11,006 bases of DNA from Dehalococcoidia bacterium (GTDB lineage: Bacteria; Chloroflexota; Dehalococcoidia; Dehalococcoidales; JAUVZE01): positions 1 through 11,006 of the forward strand of contig JAUVZE010000019.1 of NCBI GenBank assembly GCA_030602665.1. The letters are read 5' to 3'. The notes beneath the pieces are model-generated. The model saw only the letters and a program-made list of their open reading frames with translations, made no database searches and had not been told where the DNA came from. The position numbers and the translations under genes were made by a program. How positions within the stretch are numbered: position 1 is the stretch's first letter; every line of letters starts with the position of its first letter. Positions 1 through 7,034 of this stretch are shown here, one piece after another.

Positions 1-1
1 C

Positions 2-646
2 TGTGCTAAACCAGCGACAATTCCGATGCCGACACCGTCTCCAGAACAAGCAAAGGTTATAAACCTCCCTGAGCCACAATATGATAGCGATGTATCTATT
101 GAGCAAAGCTTGCTCAATAGAAGGTCGGTCAGAAGCTACACTGGTGAGCCGTTAACACTTCAAGAGGTATCTCAGCTTTTATGGGCGGCTCAGGGGATTA
201 CTGATCCTAGAGGCTTTAGAACTGCTCCATCTGCAGGAGCTCTGTACCCGCTTGAGCTATATCTAGTGGCTGGTGATGTTGAAGATTTGACCTCGGGTAT
301 TTACAGGTATGAACCAGATGGTCATCAACTGGCTAGAATTATAGACGGTGATAAGAGAGCTAAGTTAGCTGATGCCGCTCTGGCGCAGCCTTCGGTAAAG
401 GAGGGAGCTATCTCCATTGTATTCGCCGCAGTTTATGAGAGAACAACCATTAAATATGGCGATAGGGGTATAAGATATGTCCACATGGAGGTGGGACATG
501 CCGCTCAGAACTTGTGCCTCCAGGCAACAGCAATGGGGTTAGGAGCAGTGACTATAGGTGCCTTTCATGATGGACAGGTAACCAAACTCCTGAACCTACC
601 AGAGGATGAACAGCCTTTGTATATAATTCCTATAGGCAGGAAGTAA
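2..646 (+). CDS. SagB/ThcOx-type FMN nitroreductase, putative lipoprotein (5' partial)
   Basis: Nitroreductase-fold, FMN-dependent oxidoreductase of the SagB/ThcOx type. Seen, counting from the ATG at 26: an RRSVRSY FMN-binding segment near residues 32-38, the family motif APSAGALYPLELY at 67-79, and a C-terminal helix GHAAQNLCLQATAMGLG at 157-173, ending IPIGRK. Family members oxidise azoline rings in peptide maturation or reduce nitro and quinone compounds; the substrate here is unknown. The ATG at 26 has no Shine-Dalgarno, and the frame stays open to the left edge, reading Cys-Ala-Lys-Pro-Ala-Thr-Ile-Pro before it. A Cys followed by a Pro/Thr-rich tether is what follows a lipobox, so the true start is probably outside the window and the protein a membrane-anchored lipoprotein (inference). 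No cyclodehydratase or precursor peptide is visible, so a RiPP role is unsupported. Confidence 0.85.
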   Translation, partial: CAKPATIPMPTPSPEQAKVINLPEPQYDSDVSIEQSLLNRRSVRSYTGEPLTLQEVSQLLWAAQGITDPRGFRTAPSAGALYPLELYLVAGDVEDLTSGIYRYEPDGHQLARIIDGDKRAKLADAALAQPSVKEGAISIVFAAVYERTTIKYGDRGIRYVHMEVGHAAQNLCLQATAMGLGAVTIGAFHDGQVTKLLNLPEDEQPLYIIPIGRK

Positions 647-821
647 TAACAACTGTCATCAGCTCTTGCTTGTGCGAGAATAAAATACCTCAAGTAGCCT
701 CACCTCTTTTAGACAACGGCGGGAGGCAGCTAGCACACATTTCATCGAATAGTTGAGTGTAGGTAATGCGTTAATAAACTAGCGTGAAGGTCTTCTCAAA
801 GGTTTTACCTTTTGTACGAAA

Positions 822-897
822 TGGTGGGCGGTACTGGACTTGAACCAGTGACCTCTTGCGTGTGAAGCAAGCGCTCTAACCACTGAGCTAACCGCCC
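822..897 (-). tRNA. tRNA-Val(CAC)
   Basis: On the minus strand the acceptor arms GGGCGGT and ACCGCCC pair fully. The D arm (TTAGCTCAGTGGTTAGAGC), anticodon stem CTTGC/GCAAG with loop TTCACAC, and T arm CTGG-TTCAAGT-CCAG are all intact. Anticodon CAC reads valine codon GUG. The discriminator A and the CCA tail are encoded (822-825), giving 76 nt. It lies alone between the nitroreductase and tRNA-Pro. Confidence 0.96.
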
Positions 898-909
898 AAA
901 ATCGTATCT

Positions 910-938
910 ATTCTAGCCCAGAAAACCAGCTTTGTAAA
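910..938 (-). promoter_or_regulatory. promoter of tRNA-Val
   Basis: Minus strand: -35 TTTACA (933-938), 17-nt spacer, -10 TAGAAT (910-915), ending 13 nt before the tRNA 5' end. Each box differs from the sigma70 consensus at one position, and spacing is optimal. Confidence 0.7.
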
Positions 939-1084
939 GAGATTGTTTAGCCATTCTTCAATAAATCTTTGTGCCAAAGCTAGCTCAAGGAAAGTCAGAG
1001 GGACAAGAATAGCTGAACTGTGACCGGGCATCGTCTGTACACAGTAGCTCCTGGAGCAACTGCTAACGCCTCTTTTGTATCAAC

Positions 1085-1161
1085 TGGTCGGGGTGAGAGG
1101 ACTTGAACCTCCGACCTCAGCGTCCCAAACGCTGCGCGCTAGCCATCTGCGCCACACCCCG
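1085..1161 (-). tRNA. tRNA-Pro(TGG)
   Basis: Minus strand: acceptor CGGGGTG/CACCCCG, D arm, anticodon stem CAGCG/CGCTG with loop TTTGGGA (anticodon TGG, proline), and T arm GAGG-TTCAAGT-CCTC are intact. Discriminator A plus encoded CCA (1085-1088) complete a 77-nt gene. It has its own promoter and lies 187 bp upstream of tRNA-Val on the same strand. Confidence 0.96.
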
Positions 1162-1169
1162 TTGCCCAA

Positions 1170-1198
1170 AGTATACCAAAGCCACTATCAGGGGTCAA
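1170..1198 (-). promoter_or_regulatory. promoter of tRNA-Pro
   Basis: Minus strand: -35 TTGACC (1193-1198), 17-nt spacer, -10 TATACT (1170-1175), ending 8 nt before the tRNA 5' end. Near-consensus housekeeping promoter, located in the gap between the URO-D-family stop codon and tRNA-Pro. Confidence 0.75.
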
Positions 1199-1272
1199 TC
1201 TCGGTAGTGCGTCGGCGGCTAAACTTGCCTTCCTGACGATGTAATTCAAAAGGAAAATCCTGGAGACGGTGC

Positions 1273-2346
1273 TCAACTCAGCGCTTTCATATCTAGGGGA
1301 TACCGACCGTACTCCCTGATGGTACGCACCATCTCTACATAGTTCTCCGGCCTGACGGCCGAGTGTATGGAGTTGCTGGAGGCGACGATGAGCCCCCCGC
1401 CAACGCCGGCCTTGCGTATAACTTCCTTGGTCTCCTGCCGTACCTCCTCCACGGTGCCAAAGCTCAACGTAGCTGCGCAGTCCACATTACCTATCAGGCA
1501 GAGCCTGTCCCCGTACTTCTGCTTTACCTCACCGATGTCCATGTCGGCTGTGGGGTCTATCGGATGGAAGCCATCAACTCCTGCCTCAACGATGCTGTCC
1601 AGGAAAGACCAGCAGTTGCCGTCGGAGTGCTTCATCACATAGACGCCGTGCTTCTTTGCCTCCTGGACCATAGCCTTGAATGGGGGGAACACAAATTTAT
1701 GATAGTGCTCCAATGAGAACATTGGCCCGTTCTTATAGGCCCAGTCGCCAGTGATGCGGACAATATCTGCACCGGCCGCGATGGCATTATTGATGTAGCG
1801 CAGGGAGTAGTCAAGCACTATCTGGCCTACGCGCAGCACTAGCTCCGGGTTGGTGTAGAAGGCCATCAATCGCTCCTCAAAGCCCAGTATGTCGCTGGTT
1901 ATAGAGTTGTGGTCGGTGACCATAGCCACGATAGCTCTTTCCCCCTGGTAACGCTTAACCCACCGCTGTATTTGCTCAAAACGGCGTTCCTCATCAGGGT
2001 CGGGTGGCTGGTAGCTCTCCAGGTCCTGCTCTGACTTGATTGGCGACTCTATAGTCATCGGGTCTACTTCTTGGGTGTAACGTTTGACCGCACCCCACTC
2101 ATTGCGGACTATCCGGCGGCTCTCACTGAGCACCTCCTCCTTGAGAAAGCTCCGGTCATAGTGTACCAGCGCGTCCCAATCCATGTGCTCGATAAATTCC
2201 TCGTAGCTCGCACCGGGCAAAATCTTGTTCATGATTTTGGGATCTACAGAACTCTCGAAGTGTGGCACCATGTCCGGCTCTTTTCGCTCCAGAGCCCGGA
2301 ACATTCGCTCAGCGCTGGTATACTTAGCTATGATTACGCCCCACAA
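1273..2346 (-). CDS. uroporphyrinogen decarboxylase (URO-D/MtaA/CmuA) family protein
   Basis: 357 residues, the usual length for the URO-D superfamily, which includes haem-pathway HemE and the cobalamin-linked methyltransferases MtaA, MtbA and CmuA. Seen: a YTSAERMFRALERKEPDMVPHFE opening typical of the group, the core around HSDGNCW (240-246) and FHPIDP (260-265), then YGDRLCLIGNVDC (278-290). His240, Cys245 and Cys290 resemble the zinc-binding His/Cys set of MtaA-type enzymes and are not HemE features, so methyl transfer between a corrinoid carrier and another acceptor is more likely than porphyrin decarboxylation (inference). It begins 20 nt after porB on the same strand, implying co-transcription with the oxidoreductase. 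The TTG start at 2346 is the only usual start codon near the N-terminus and has only a weak GGAAAAG ribosome site. No corrinoid protein is next to it. Confidence 0.85.
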   Translation of the reverse strand: MWGVIIAKYTSAERMFRALERKEPDMVPHFESSVDPKIMNKILPGASYEEFIEHMDWDALVHYDRSFLKEEVLSESRRIVRNEWGAVKRYTQEVDPMTIESPIKSEQDLESYQPPDPDEERRFEQIQRWVKRYQGERAIVAMVTDHNSITSDILGFEERLMAFYTNPELVLRVGQIVLDYSLRYINNAIAAGADIVRITGDWAYKNGPMFSLEHYHKFVFPPFKAMVQEAKKHGVYVMKHSDGNCWSFLDSIVEAGVDGFHPIDPTADMDIGEVKQKYGDRLCLIGNVDCAATLSFGTVEEVRQETKEVIRKAGVGGGLIVASSNSIHSAVRPENYVEMVRTIREYGRYPLDMKALS

Positions 2347-2366
2347 TCTTTTCCAGCTAGGGTGTT

Positions 2367-3311
2367 TCAGCTGAGCTTCAGGCTTACTTGCTCCTTAAGC
2401 TTGGCATACTCTTCATTCACCCTCTGCTGAATCTCATTTATGGCATCCTCGGATAGGTGGCGGAACCTTCCCTGCAGCTTCAGGTATTCCGTAACCGGTT
2501 TAAGTTTGGGTGGGTCAACGTTTAGTTTGTATTTACCATGCTCCACTTCATAAAGCGGGAACACCCCTGTCTGTGTTGCCAGACGACCTATCCTGATGGT
2601 TAATTCAGTGGGGCACCGCCAACCAGTGGGACAAACCGACAAAATATGAAGATAAGCCGGACCCTTAATCGCTGCCGCCTTTGACACCTTAGTCATCAAA
2701 TCGAAAGGATAGCTAGGGCAAGCAGTGGCTACATAAGGGATATCGTGTGCCGCAGCAATGGCGGGCATGTTCTTCTTCCAGGTAACCTGTCCTATACTTA
2801 CCTTACCCGCCGGAGAAGTGGTCGTAGAGGCACCATAGGGAGTAGCTGATGACCTTTGAATTCCGGTATTCATGTAGGCTTCGTTATCAAGACAAATGTA
2901 AAGGAAATTATGACCTCGCTCCAATGCCCCGGATAGTGCCTGAAGCCCAATATCACTGGTACCACCATCACCAGCCATAGCTACTACCGTAACATCCTGT
3001 GGTAGCCGTCTTCCTTTCTTAGTCATGATTTTTAGACCGGCTTCTATACCAGAAGCTACAGCGGCGGTATTCTCAAACAGGGTATGAATCCAGGGAACTC
3101 TCCACGAGGTATAAGGTAGCTGCGACGAAACTACCTCCATACAACCGGTAGCATTGACGATTATTACATTATTCCCCAGCGCCTTACAGGCGAGCCTCAC
3201 GGCCAGCGCCTCACCACAACCAATGCATGCCCGGTGACCAGGGGCAAGTTGCTCTTCCTCAGTCATCAATTTAGCTATTGATTTTGGAGTATAAACGGTA
3301 TACTTTTCCAT
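2367..3311 (-). CDS. porB: 2-oxoacid (pyruvate):ferredoxin oxidoreductase, beta subunit
   Basis: The TPP- and iron-sulfur-binding beta subunit, 314 residues, close to archaeal-type four-subunit PorB. Seen: CIGCG with Cys29 and Cys32, Cys57 in NATGCMEV, and Cys227 in SVCPTGW, the four-Cys pattern that holds the proximal [4Fe-4S] cluster. The TPP/Mg2+ signature GDGGTSD starts at 114, with NEAYMNTG at 143-150. The PYTSWRVPWIHTLFENTAAVASG stretch favours pyruvate over 2-oxoglutarate enzymes, though isovalerate cannot be excluded. The complex oxidatively decarboxylates a 2-oxoacid to acyl-CoA and reduces ferredoxin, or runs in reverse for carbon fixation, in the cytoplasm. Its ATG overlaps the porA stop as TAATG, indicating translational coupling. 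Confidence 0.94.
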   Translation of the reverse strand: MEKYTVYTPKSIAKLMTEEEQLAPGHRACIGCGEALAVRLACKALGNNVIIVNATGCMEVVSSQLPYTSWRVPWIHTLFENTAAVASGIEAGLKIMTKKGRRLPQDVTVVAMAGDGGTSDIGLQALSGALERGHNFLYICLDNEAYMNTGIQRSSATPYGASTTTSPAGKVSIGQVTWKKNMPAIAAAHDIPYVATACPSYPFDLMTKVSKAAAIKGPAYLHILSVCPTGWRCPTELTIRIGRLATQTGVFPLYEVEHGKYKLNVDPPKLKPVTEYLKLQGRFRHLSEDAINEIQQRVNEEYAKLKEQVSLKLS

Positions 3312-4486
3312 TACTCTCTTACCCCGAATATTTCAAATTCCTGGCTGCTCCCCGTCTCCGAGATTTCTATACCCCGACTAACTATCTCTTCAAAGCCGGC
3401 GACAGAGATATCCCGGCCACCGAGACCGCCAACGAAACCGATTACCTTCGGCTTCCTCTCTTGCTGATATAAGGCGGACTTAATCTCAGAGCAAACTGGC
3501 CCTCCCGGTCCACCAAAGGAAATGGCTCTATCAAGCACAATGAGAACCTCGGCATCCTTGACCGCCTGGCGGATTTCGTCAAAGGGGAAGGGACGCCACA
3601 GACGAAGCTTTATCAAACCGACATCCTTACCCTCGCTTTTCATCTTGTCGATAGCCGCCATTGCCGTCTCACTGAAGCTGCCCATAGTGAGCAAAAGCAC
3701 CCGAGAGCCCTCACTGCGGTAGCCTTCCACCGGGGAGTAATATCGCCCAAAAGTATCCCCAAACTCCTGCCAGACCTGGAGAATCACCTCTTTGGCTGCT
3801 CTCAGATTCACTTCCTGCGCCCACTTTACCTCTGAATATATAGGTGGGGGACCAAACCCTCCCATCGTCACCGGCTTATTAGGGTCCAGTGGTAAGGGAT
3901 ACTCATTAGGTGGAATAAACTGGTCAACCTTACTCTTTTCTGGGAAGGTTATCGGTTCAACCATGTGTGTCAGGTGAAACGCGTCCAGATGAACCATCAC
4001 CGGGAGCAAAACCCGCCGGTCTTCAGCGATACGGAAGGCACACAGGACGTTGTCAATAACCTCCTGCCCGTTTTCGCCAAATATTTGAATCCAACCAGTA
4101 TCGCGGACTGCCATAGCATCGGAGTGGTCACCCCAGATACTTATTGGTGATGATAGCGCCCGGTTAGCTACTGCCATAACTATTGGTAGCCGCATAGATG
4201 AAGCGACATATAGCACCTCATGCATCAACTCTAGCCCCTGACCAGCAGTAGCGGTAAAGGTTCTGGCGCCGACGGCAGCGGTGCCGAGGCAGGCACTCAT
4301 GGCTGAGTGCTCAGATTCAACGGGCATATATACAGCCTCTAACTCGCCATCAGCCACCAGCTCAGCCAGGTGCTCCACAATGTGAGTTTGCGGGGTGATG
4401 GGATAGGCAGCGACCACATCCGCATTGGCTAACTTGACGGCTTCACCAATAGCTACCGACACCTCTATACCCATCTTCGTTGTCAT
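3311..4486 (-). CDS. porA: 2-oxoacid (pyruvate):ferredoxin oxidoreductase, alpha subunit
   Basis: 391-residue alpha subunit, normal for the separate-subunit enzyme. Seen: N-terminal pyrimidine-binding domain with AAYPITPQTHIVEHL (26-40), the conserved VESEHSAMSACLGTAAVGAR (56-75), TATAGQGLELMHE (78-90) and WGDHSDAMAVRDTGW (118-132); then the transketolase C-terminal-like domain with LLTMGSF and FGGPGGPV segments. It pairs with PorB to form the TPP active site. The start codon overlaps the porD stop (TAATG), and its ribosome site GGAGGAGGAA lies within the run of glutamate codons that ends porD, so translation of the two is coupled. No frame damage is seen. Confidence 0.94.
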   Translation of the reverse strand: MTTKMGIEVSVAIGEAVKLANADVVAAYPITPQTHIVEHLAELVADGELEAVYMPVESEHSAMSACLGTAAVGARTFTATAGQGLELMHEVLYVASSMRLPIVMAVANRALSSPISIWGDHSDAMAVRDTGWIQIFGENGQEVIDNVLCAFRIAEDRRVLLPVMVHLDAFHLTHMVEPITFPEKSKVDQFIPPNEYPLPLDPNKPVTMGGFGPPPIYSEVKWAQEVNLRAAKEVILQVWQEFGDTFGRYYSPVEGYRSEGSRVLLLTMGSFSETAMAAIDKMKSEGKDVGLIKLRLWRPFPFDEIRQAVKDAEVLIVLDRAISFGGPGGPVCSEIKSALYQQERKPKVIGFVGGLGGRDISVAGFEEIVSRGIEISETGSSQEFEIFGVRE

Positions 4487-4779
4487 TATTCCTCCTCCTC
4501 AACCATGGTTATGACGTCTTTGGGACACTCTCTAGCGCAAATGCCACACCCCTTACAATAGTACATATCAGCCTCAAAATCCTCCTCAGCATTCTGCCTG
4601 ATACATCCCTCAGGGCAATAAATGTAGCAAAGACCACATTTTATGCACTTCTCAAGATCAAAGATTGGCTTTTGTGACCGCCAGTCACCGGTTCTATATT
4701 GGCTGGCGCTGCCCGGCTCAGTTACCATGAAACCAATCTCTATGTCCTTCCAGGTTAACGCACCTTCTGGTTTAACCAA
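4486..4779 (-). CDS. porD: 2-oxoacid (pyruvate):ferredoxin oxidoreductase, delta subunit (2x[4Fe-4S] ferredoxin)
   Basis: 97-residue ferredoxin-like subunit that carries electrons from the PorAB site to external ferredoxin. Two complete cluster motifs are visible: Cys45-x2-Cys48-x2-Cys51-x3-Cys55-Pro and Cys75-x2-Cys78-x2-Cys81-x3-Cys85-Pro, each likely holding a [4Fe-4S] cluster. The TTG start at 4779 follows an AAAGGAG ribosome site formed by the last codons of porG, 5 nt downstream of its stop. The protein ends in four glutamates whose codons supply the porA ribosome site, an economical overlap of coding and signal. Confidence 0.93.
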   Translation of the reverse strand: MVKPEGALTWKDIEIGFMVTEPGSASQYRTGDWRSQKPIFDLEKCIKCGLCYIYCPEGCIRQNAEEDFEADMYYCKGCGICARECPKDVITMVEEEE

Positions 4780-4784
4780 TTGCC

Positions 4785-5351
4785 TTACTCCTTTATCATA
4801 GTCTCCCCATAGGCTCTTTTCATAGCGTTAATGTTTCTTTCCGCTAAGCGACCAAATCGTTTCCTCAGTGGCTCAACCAAAGATTCTAATCTAACCACCC
4901 CGGTAGCCTTTATCAAGGCACCAACCATAGTGGTATTAGTAATGGGAACCCCCAGTAACTCTTGGGCAATCTTGCTAGCATCAATCGTAGCCAGTCGCCA
5001 CTTAATGTCAAATTCAGCGCTCATTTCCTCAACTGATTTCCTAGTGTTAACGACAAACGTGCCCCCATCTTTGAGACCTGAGGTAACATCCACAATGCGA
5101 AGCAGGCCAGGGTCAAGAACTACTACCACATCGGGTTCAGTTACTTCGGCTCTTGTCCAGATAGGTGCATTTTCACTTATTCGGACAAAGGCCAATACCG
5201 GAGCCCCCCTCCTTTCGGCACCAAAGCTAGGAAAGGCTTGAGCGTATTTACCTTCGCTTATCGCTGCCCGCGCCAGGAGTTCAGCTGAGGTGACTGCCCC
5301 TTGACCCCCACGACCATGCCATCTGATTTCAATAAGTTGATTGTTTGTCAC
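4785..5351 (-). CDS. porG: 2-oxoacid (pyruvate):ferredoxin oxidoreductase, gamma subunit
   Basis: 188-residue gamma subunit and first gene of the porGDAB operon. Seen: EIRWHGRGGQGAVTSAELLA (8-27) with the GRGGQG loop typical of this domain, FPSFGAERRGAPV (40-52), DVVVVLDPGLL, and TNTTMVGALIKATG, all standard in the catalytic gamma domain that helps bind CoA. The GTG start at 5351 is chosen because GGAGG (5357-5361) sits 5 nt upstream and the motif-bearing N-terminus starts directly after it. Only 27 nt separate it from tRNA-Arg on the same strand, so there is no room for an independent full promoter and leader; read-through from the tRNA promoter is likely (inference). Confidence 0.93.
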   Translation of the reverse strand: MTNNQLIEIRWHGRGGQGAVTSAELLARAAISEGKYAQAFPSFGAERRGAPVLAFVRISENAPIWTRAEVTEPDVVVVLDPGLLRIVDVTSGLKDGGTFVVNTRKSVEEMSAEFDIKWRLATIDASKIAQELLGVPITNTTMVGALIKATGVVRLESLVEPLRKRFGRLAERNINAMKRAYGETMIKE

Positions 5352-5378
5352 TCTTTCCTCCAGTTTATCACAAAAAAC

Positions 5379-5451
5379 CGTCCCTGGAGCGACTCGAACG
5401 CTCGCACCCAGCTCCGGAGGCTGGTGCTCTATCCACCTGAGCTACAGGGAC
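5379..5451 (-). tRNA. tRNA-Arg(CCG)
   Basis: Minus strand: acceptor GTCCCTG/CAGGGAC, D arm with TAGCTCAGGTGGATAGAGC, anticodon stem CCAGC/GCTGG with loop CTCCGGA (anticodon CCG, reads CGG), T arm GAGCG-TTCGAGT-CGCTC. Discriminator G; no CCA is encoded (GGTTTTTT follows), unlike the Val and Pro genes in this window. It heads the por operon. Confidence 0.95.
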
Positions 5452-5459
5452 CCATTCTT

Positions 5460-5489
5460 ATGATACTCCATTTGCCAACAATTTAGCAA
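5460..5489 (-). promoter_or_regulatory. probable promoter of tRNA-Arg and perhaps the por operon
   Basis: Minus strand: -35 TTGCTA (5484-5489), 18-nt spacer, -10 TATCAT (5460-5465), 8 nt before the tRNA. Moderate match to sigma70. A better -35 (TTGACA, 5506-5511) lies further out but has no convincing -10 at the right distance. Confidence 0.4.
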
Positions 5490-5593
5490 GAATTGACTAT
5501 CTTTATGTCAAGTATACTGCCACACTTTGGCCCCTGCTCTCGTTGCCGTATCTTACCAACAAAACGGCATATTACCAGCAGCACCATCTTAAT

Positions 5594-6949
5594 TTAAGCG
5601 TATCTAATAATTAAGTATAGCCAGCAGAGACCAACTACCATAATCATACTTGGTAGAGCATATTTCAGAAACGTCCCCCAGCTAATTGGATAGCCTTCCC
5701 TTTCGGCAATAGCAGTGCCAACCACGTTAGCTGAGGCACCGATAGGGGTAGCATTGCCACCAATATCGGTACCCAGAGCTAAAGTCCAGGCTAATGTTGG
5801 TAAAGGGAGCCCGGCTGTCTGTGACAACTGCCTGATTACGGGAACCATAGTGGCGGCAAAGGGAATATTGTCCACTATGGCGGAGGCAAAGGCGGAGACC
5901 CAGAGGATAATTGGTATCACCAGTAAGAGGTCCCCCCCTGATATCTCACTGATATACTCGGCTATCATTCTCAAGACACCGGTTTCCTCCAGTCCACCCA
6001 CGCAAATAAACAAACCGACAAAGAAAAGCAGGGTGCGCCAGTCGACTCGCTTCAGGACATGTGGAATTCCCCGCCCGGCAAAGAGCAGGGTGAGAGTGGC
6101 GGCAATAACACCGATGATAGCTACTGAGAGCCCAGTTTGGGCATGGGTAATCAGCAAAAGCACCACCACAATGAAGATACCAGTATTAATCTTAAATAGG
6201 CGGGGGTTGATAATGGCGGATGAAGGAACTGGACACACGCCCATTAAAGTCTCAGGGTCAGCAGACTGGGTGAGAGTTTTGCGGAAGACCAAATAGAAGA
6301 AACCTAAGGCGGCCAGCATCCCTATCCAGGCAATGGGACCGGTATTAATGGCGAAGTCAGTAAAGGTATAACCAAAGGCAGTCCCAATAATTATATTGGG
6401 CGGGTCGCCACACATGGTGGCGCTACCGCCGCAATTAGCGGCAAAAATCGCGGCAATGATTAGAGGCACCGGGTTAAACTTTAGCATGCGTGCCAGCTCA
6501 ATGATTACCGAGGTTAGGAATAGTAACACGGTGATGCTATCAATAAACATTGACAAAAAACCAGAGAGTAACATGAAGGCAAGCAAGATAGGGATAACAC
6601 GGCAGCCGACCAATCTAGCCGTATACAGGCATATCCAGCGGAAGAACCCCACCGCACCCAGACCCTCCACCATGACCATCATGCCACCAATAAAGATAAT
6701 TGTCTGCCAGTTTACTCCGTGGGATTCTATATGTTGCTCGCCTGGAATCCAGAACTTTAGCTGTCCCATTTGCCCCAGGCTGAGAACATTAAAGACTGCG
6801 TCTGTGCTTTGTAGGACAATAAGGAAAACGACTATTATGGTAAGAGCGGCGCCAATAGCTGCGGGAATAACTCGATGTACCTTGCCAATGACAATAGCCG
6901 TGAACATCAGCGAGAATATAATAATGGCAAGAATCTGACTTATTACCAT
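5594..6949 (-). CDS. SLC13/ArsB-NhaD superfamily ion permease
   Basis: 451-residue integral membrane protein of the ion transporter superfamily (SLC13, CitMHS, ArsB, NhaD). Seen: about ten or more hydrophobic segments and the two pseudo-symmetric signature loops GGSATMCGDPPNIIIG (174-189) and GGNATPIGASANVVG (397-411), each preceded by a segment with an acidic residue (Asp137 in FIDSITVLLFLT; Asp360 in VDNIPFAATMVP). These loops line the substrate path in the superfamily. Substrate cannot be read from sequence: Na+/H+, arsenite, or anions are all possible, and no ars or nha partner is adjacent. The ATG at 6949 lacks a clear Shine-Dalgarno but is well placed about 30 nt after a strong promoter. 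It is convergent or co-directional with no overlapping gene. Confidence 0.88.
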   Translation of the reverse strand: MVISQILAIIIFSLMFTAIVIGKVHRVIPAAIGAALTIIVVFLIVLQSTDAVFNVLSLGQMGQLKFWIPGEQHIESHGVNWQTIIFIGGMMVMVEGLGAVGFFRWICLYTARLVGCRVIPILLAFMLLSGFLSMFIDSITVLLFLTSVIIELARMLKFNPVPLIIAAIFAANCGGSATMCGDPPNIIIGTAFGYTFTDFAINTGPIAWIGMLAALGFFYLVFRKTLTQSADPETLMGVCPVPSSAIINPRLFKINTGIFIVVVLLLITHAQTGLSVAIIGVIAATLTLLFAGRGIPHVLKRVDWRTLLFFVGLFICVGGLEETGVLRMIAEYISEISGGDLLLVIPIILWVSAFASAIVDNIPFAATMVPVIRQLSQTAGLPLPTLAWTLALGTDIGGNATPIGASANVVGTAIAEREGYPISWGTFLKYALPSMIMVVGLCWLYLIIRYA

Positions 6950-6986
6950 AATCTATCTAAATCAGAAACCAGACAAAAACCACGCT

Positions 6987-7014
6987 ATTATAGCACAAGT
7001 CTTCTCTTTTGCAA
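6987..7014 (-). promoter_or_regulatory. promoter of the SLC13-type permease
   Basis: Minus strand: -35 TTGCAA (7009-7014), 16-nt spacer, extended -10 TGCTATAAT (TATAAT at 6987-6992). Predicted start near 6980 gives a leader of about 30 nt to the ATG at 6949. Confidence 0.65.
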
Positions 7015-7019
7015 AAGAG
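7004..7019. promoter_or_regulatory. perfect 16-bp palindrome over the -35 box: candidate operator
   Basis: CTCTTTTGCAAAAGAG is a perfect palindrome, symmetric about 7011/7012, and covers the whole -35 hexamer of the permease promoter. This is the typical placement of a dimeric repressor site. No regulator gene lies next to it, so the binding protein is unknown. Confidence 0.45.
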
Positions 7020-7034
7020 GGTTAAAGAGTTACC

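Noticed and set aside
798..812. AAAGGT-TTT-ACCTTT hairpin between the nitroreductase and tRNA-Val
   Set aside because: Only two GC pairs and a T-run of four; 150 nt from the stop codon. Too weak to call a terminator.
1043..1061. Near-perfect inverted repeat AGTAGCTC-CTG-GAGCAACT between the two tRNA genes
   Set aside because: One internal mismatch, no T-tract on either strand, no nearby gene start. Left as unexplained but probably incidental.
1273..2346. Calling the URO-D-family gene hemE
   Set aside because: No other haem biosynthesis genes nearby, and the His240/Cys245/Cys290 set points to the MtaA-type branch.
5544..5569. TGCCGT/ACGGCA inverted repeat after the permease stop
   Set aside because: 6-bp stem with a 14-nt loop and no T-tract on the minus strand; not a credible terminator.
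5715..6938. Long plus-strand open frames opposite the permease (193 and 180 codons)
   Set aside because: Antisense reflections of a membrane protein gene with clear family motifs; no ribosome sites.
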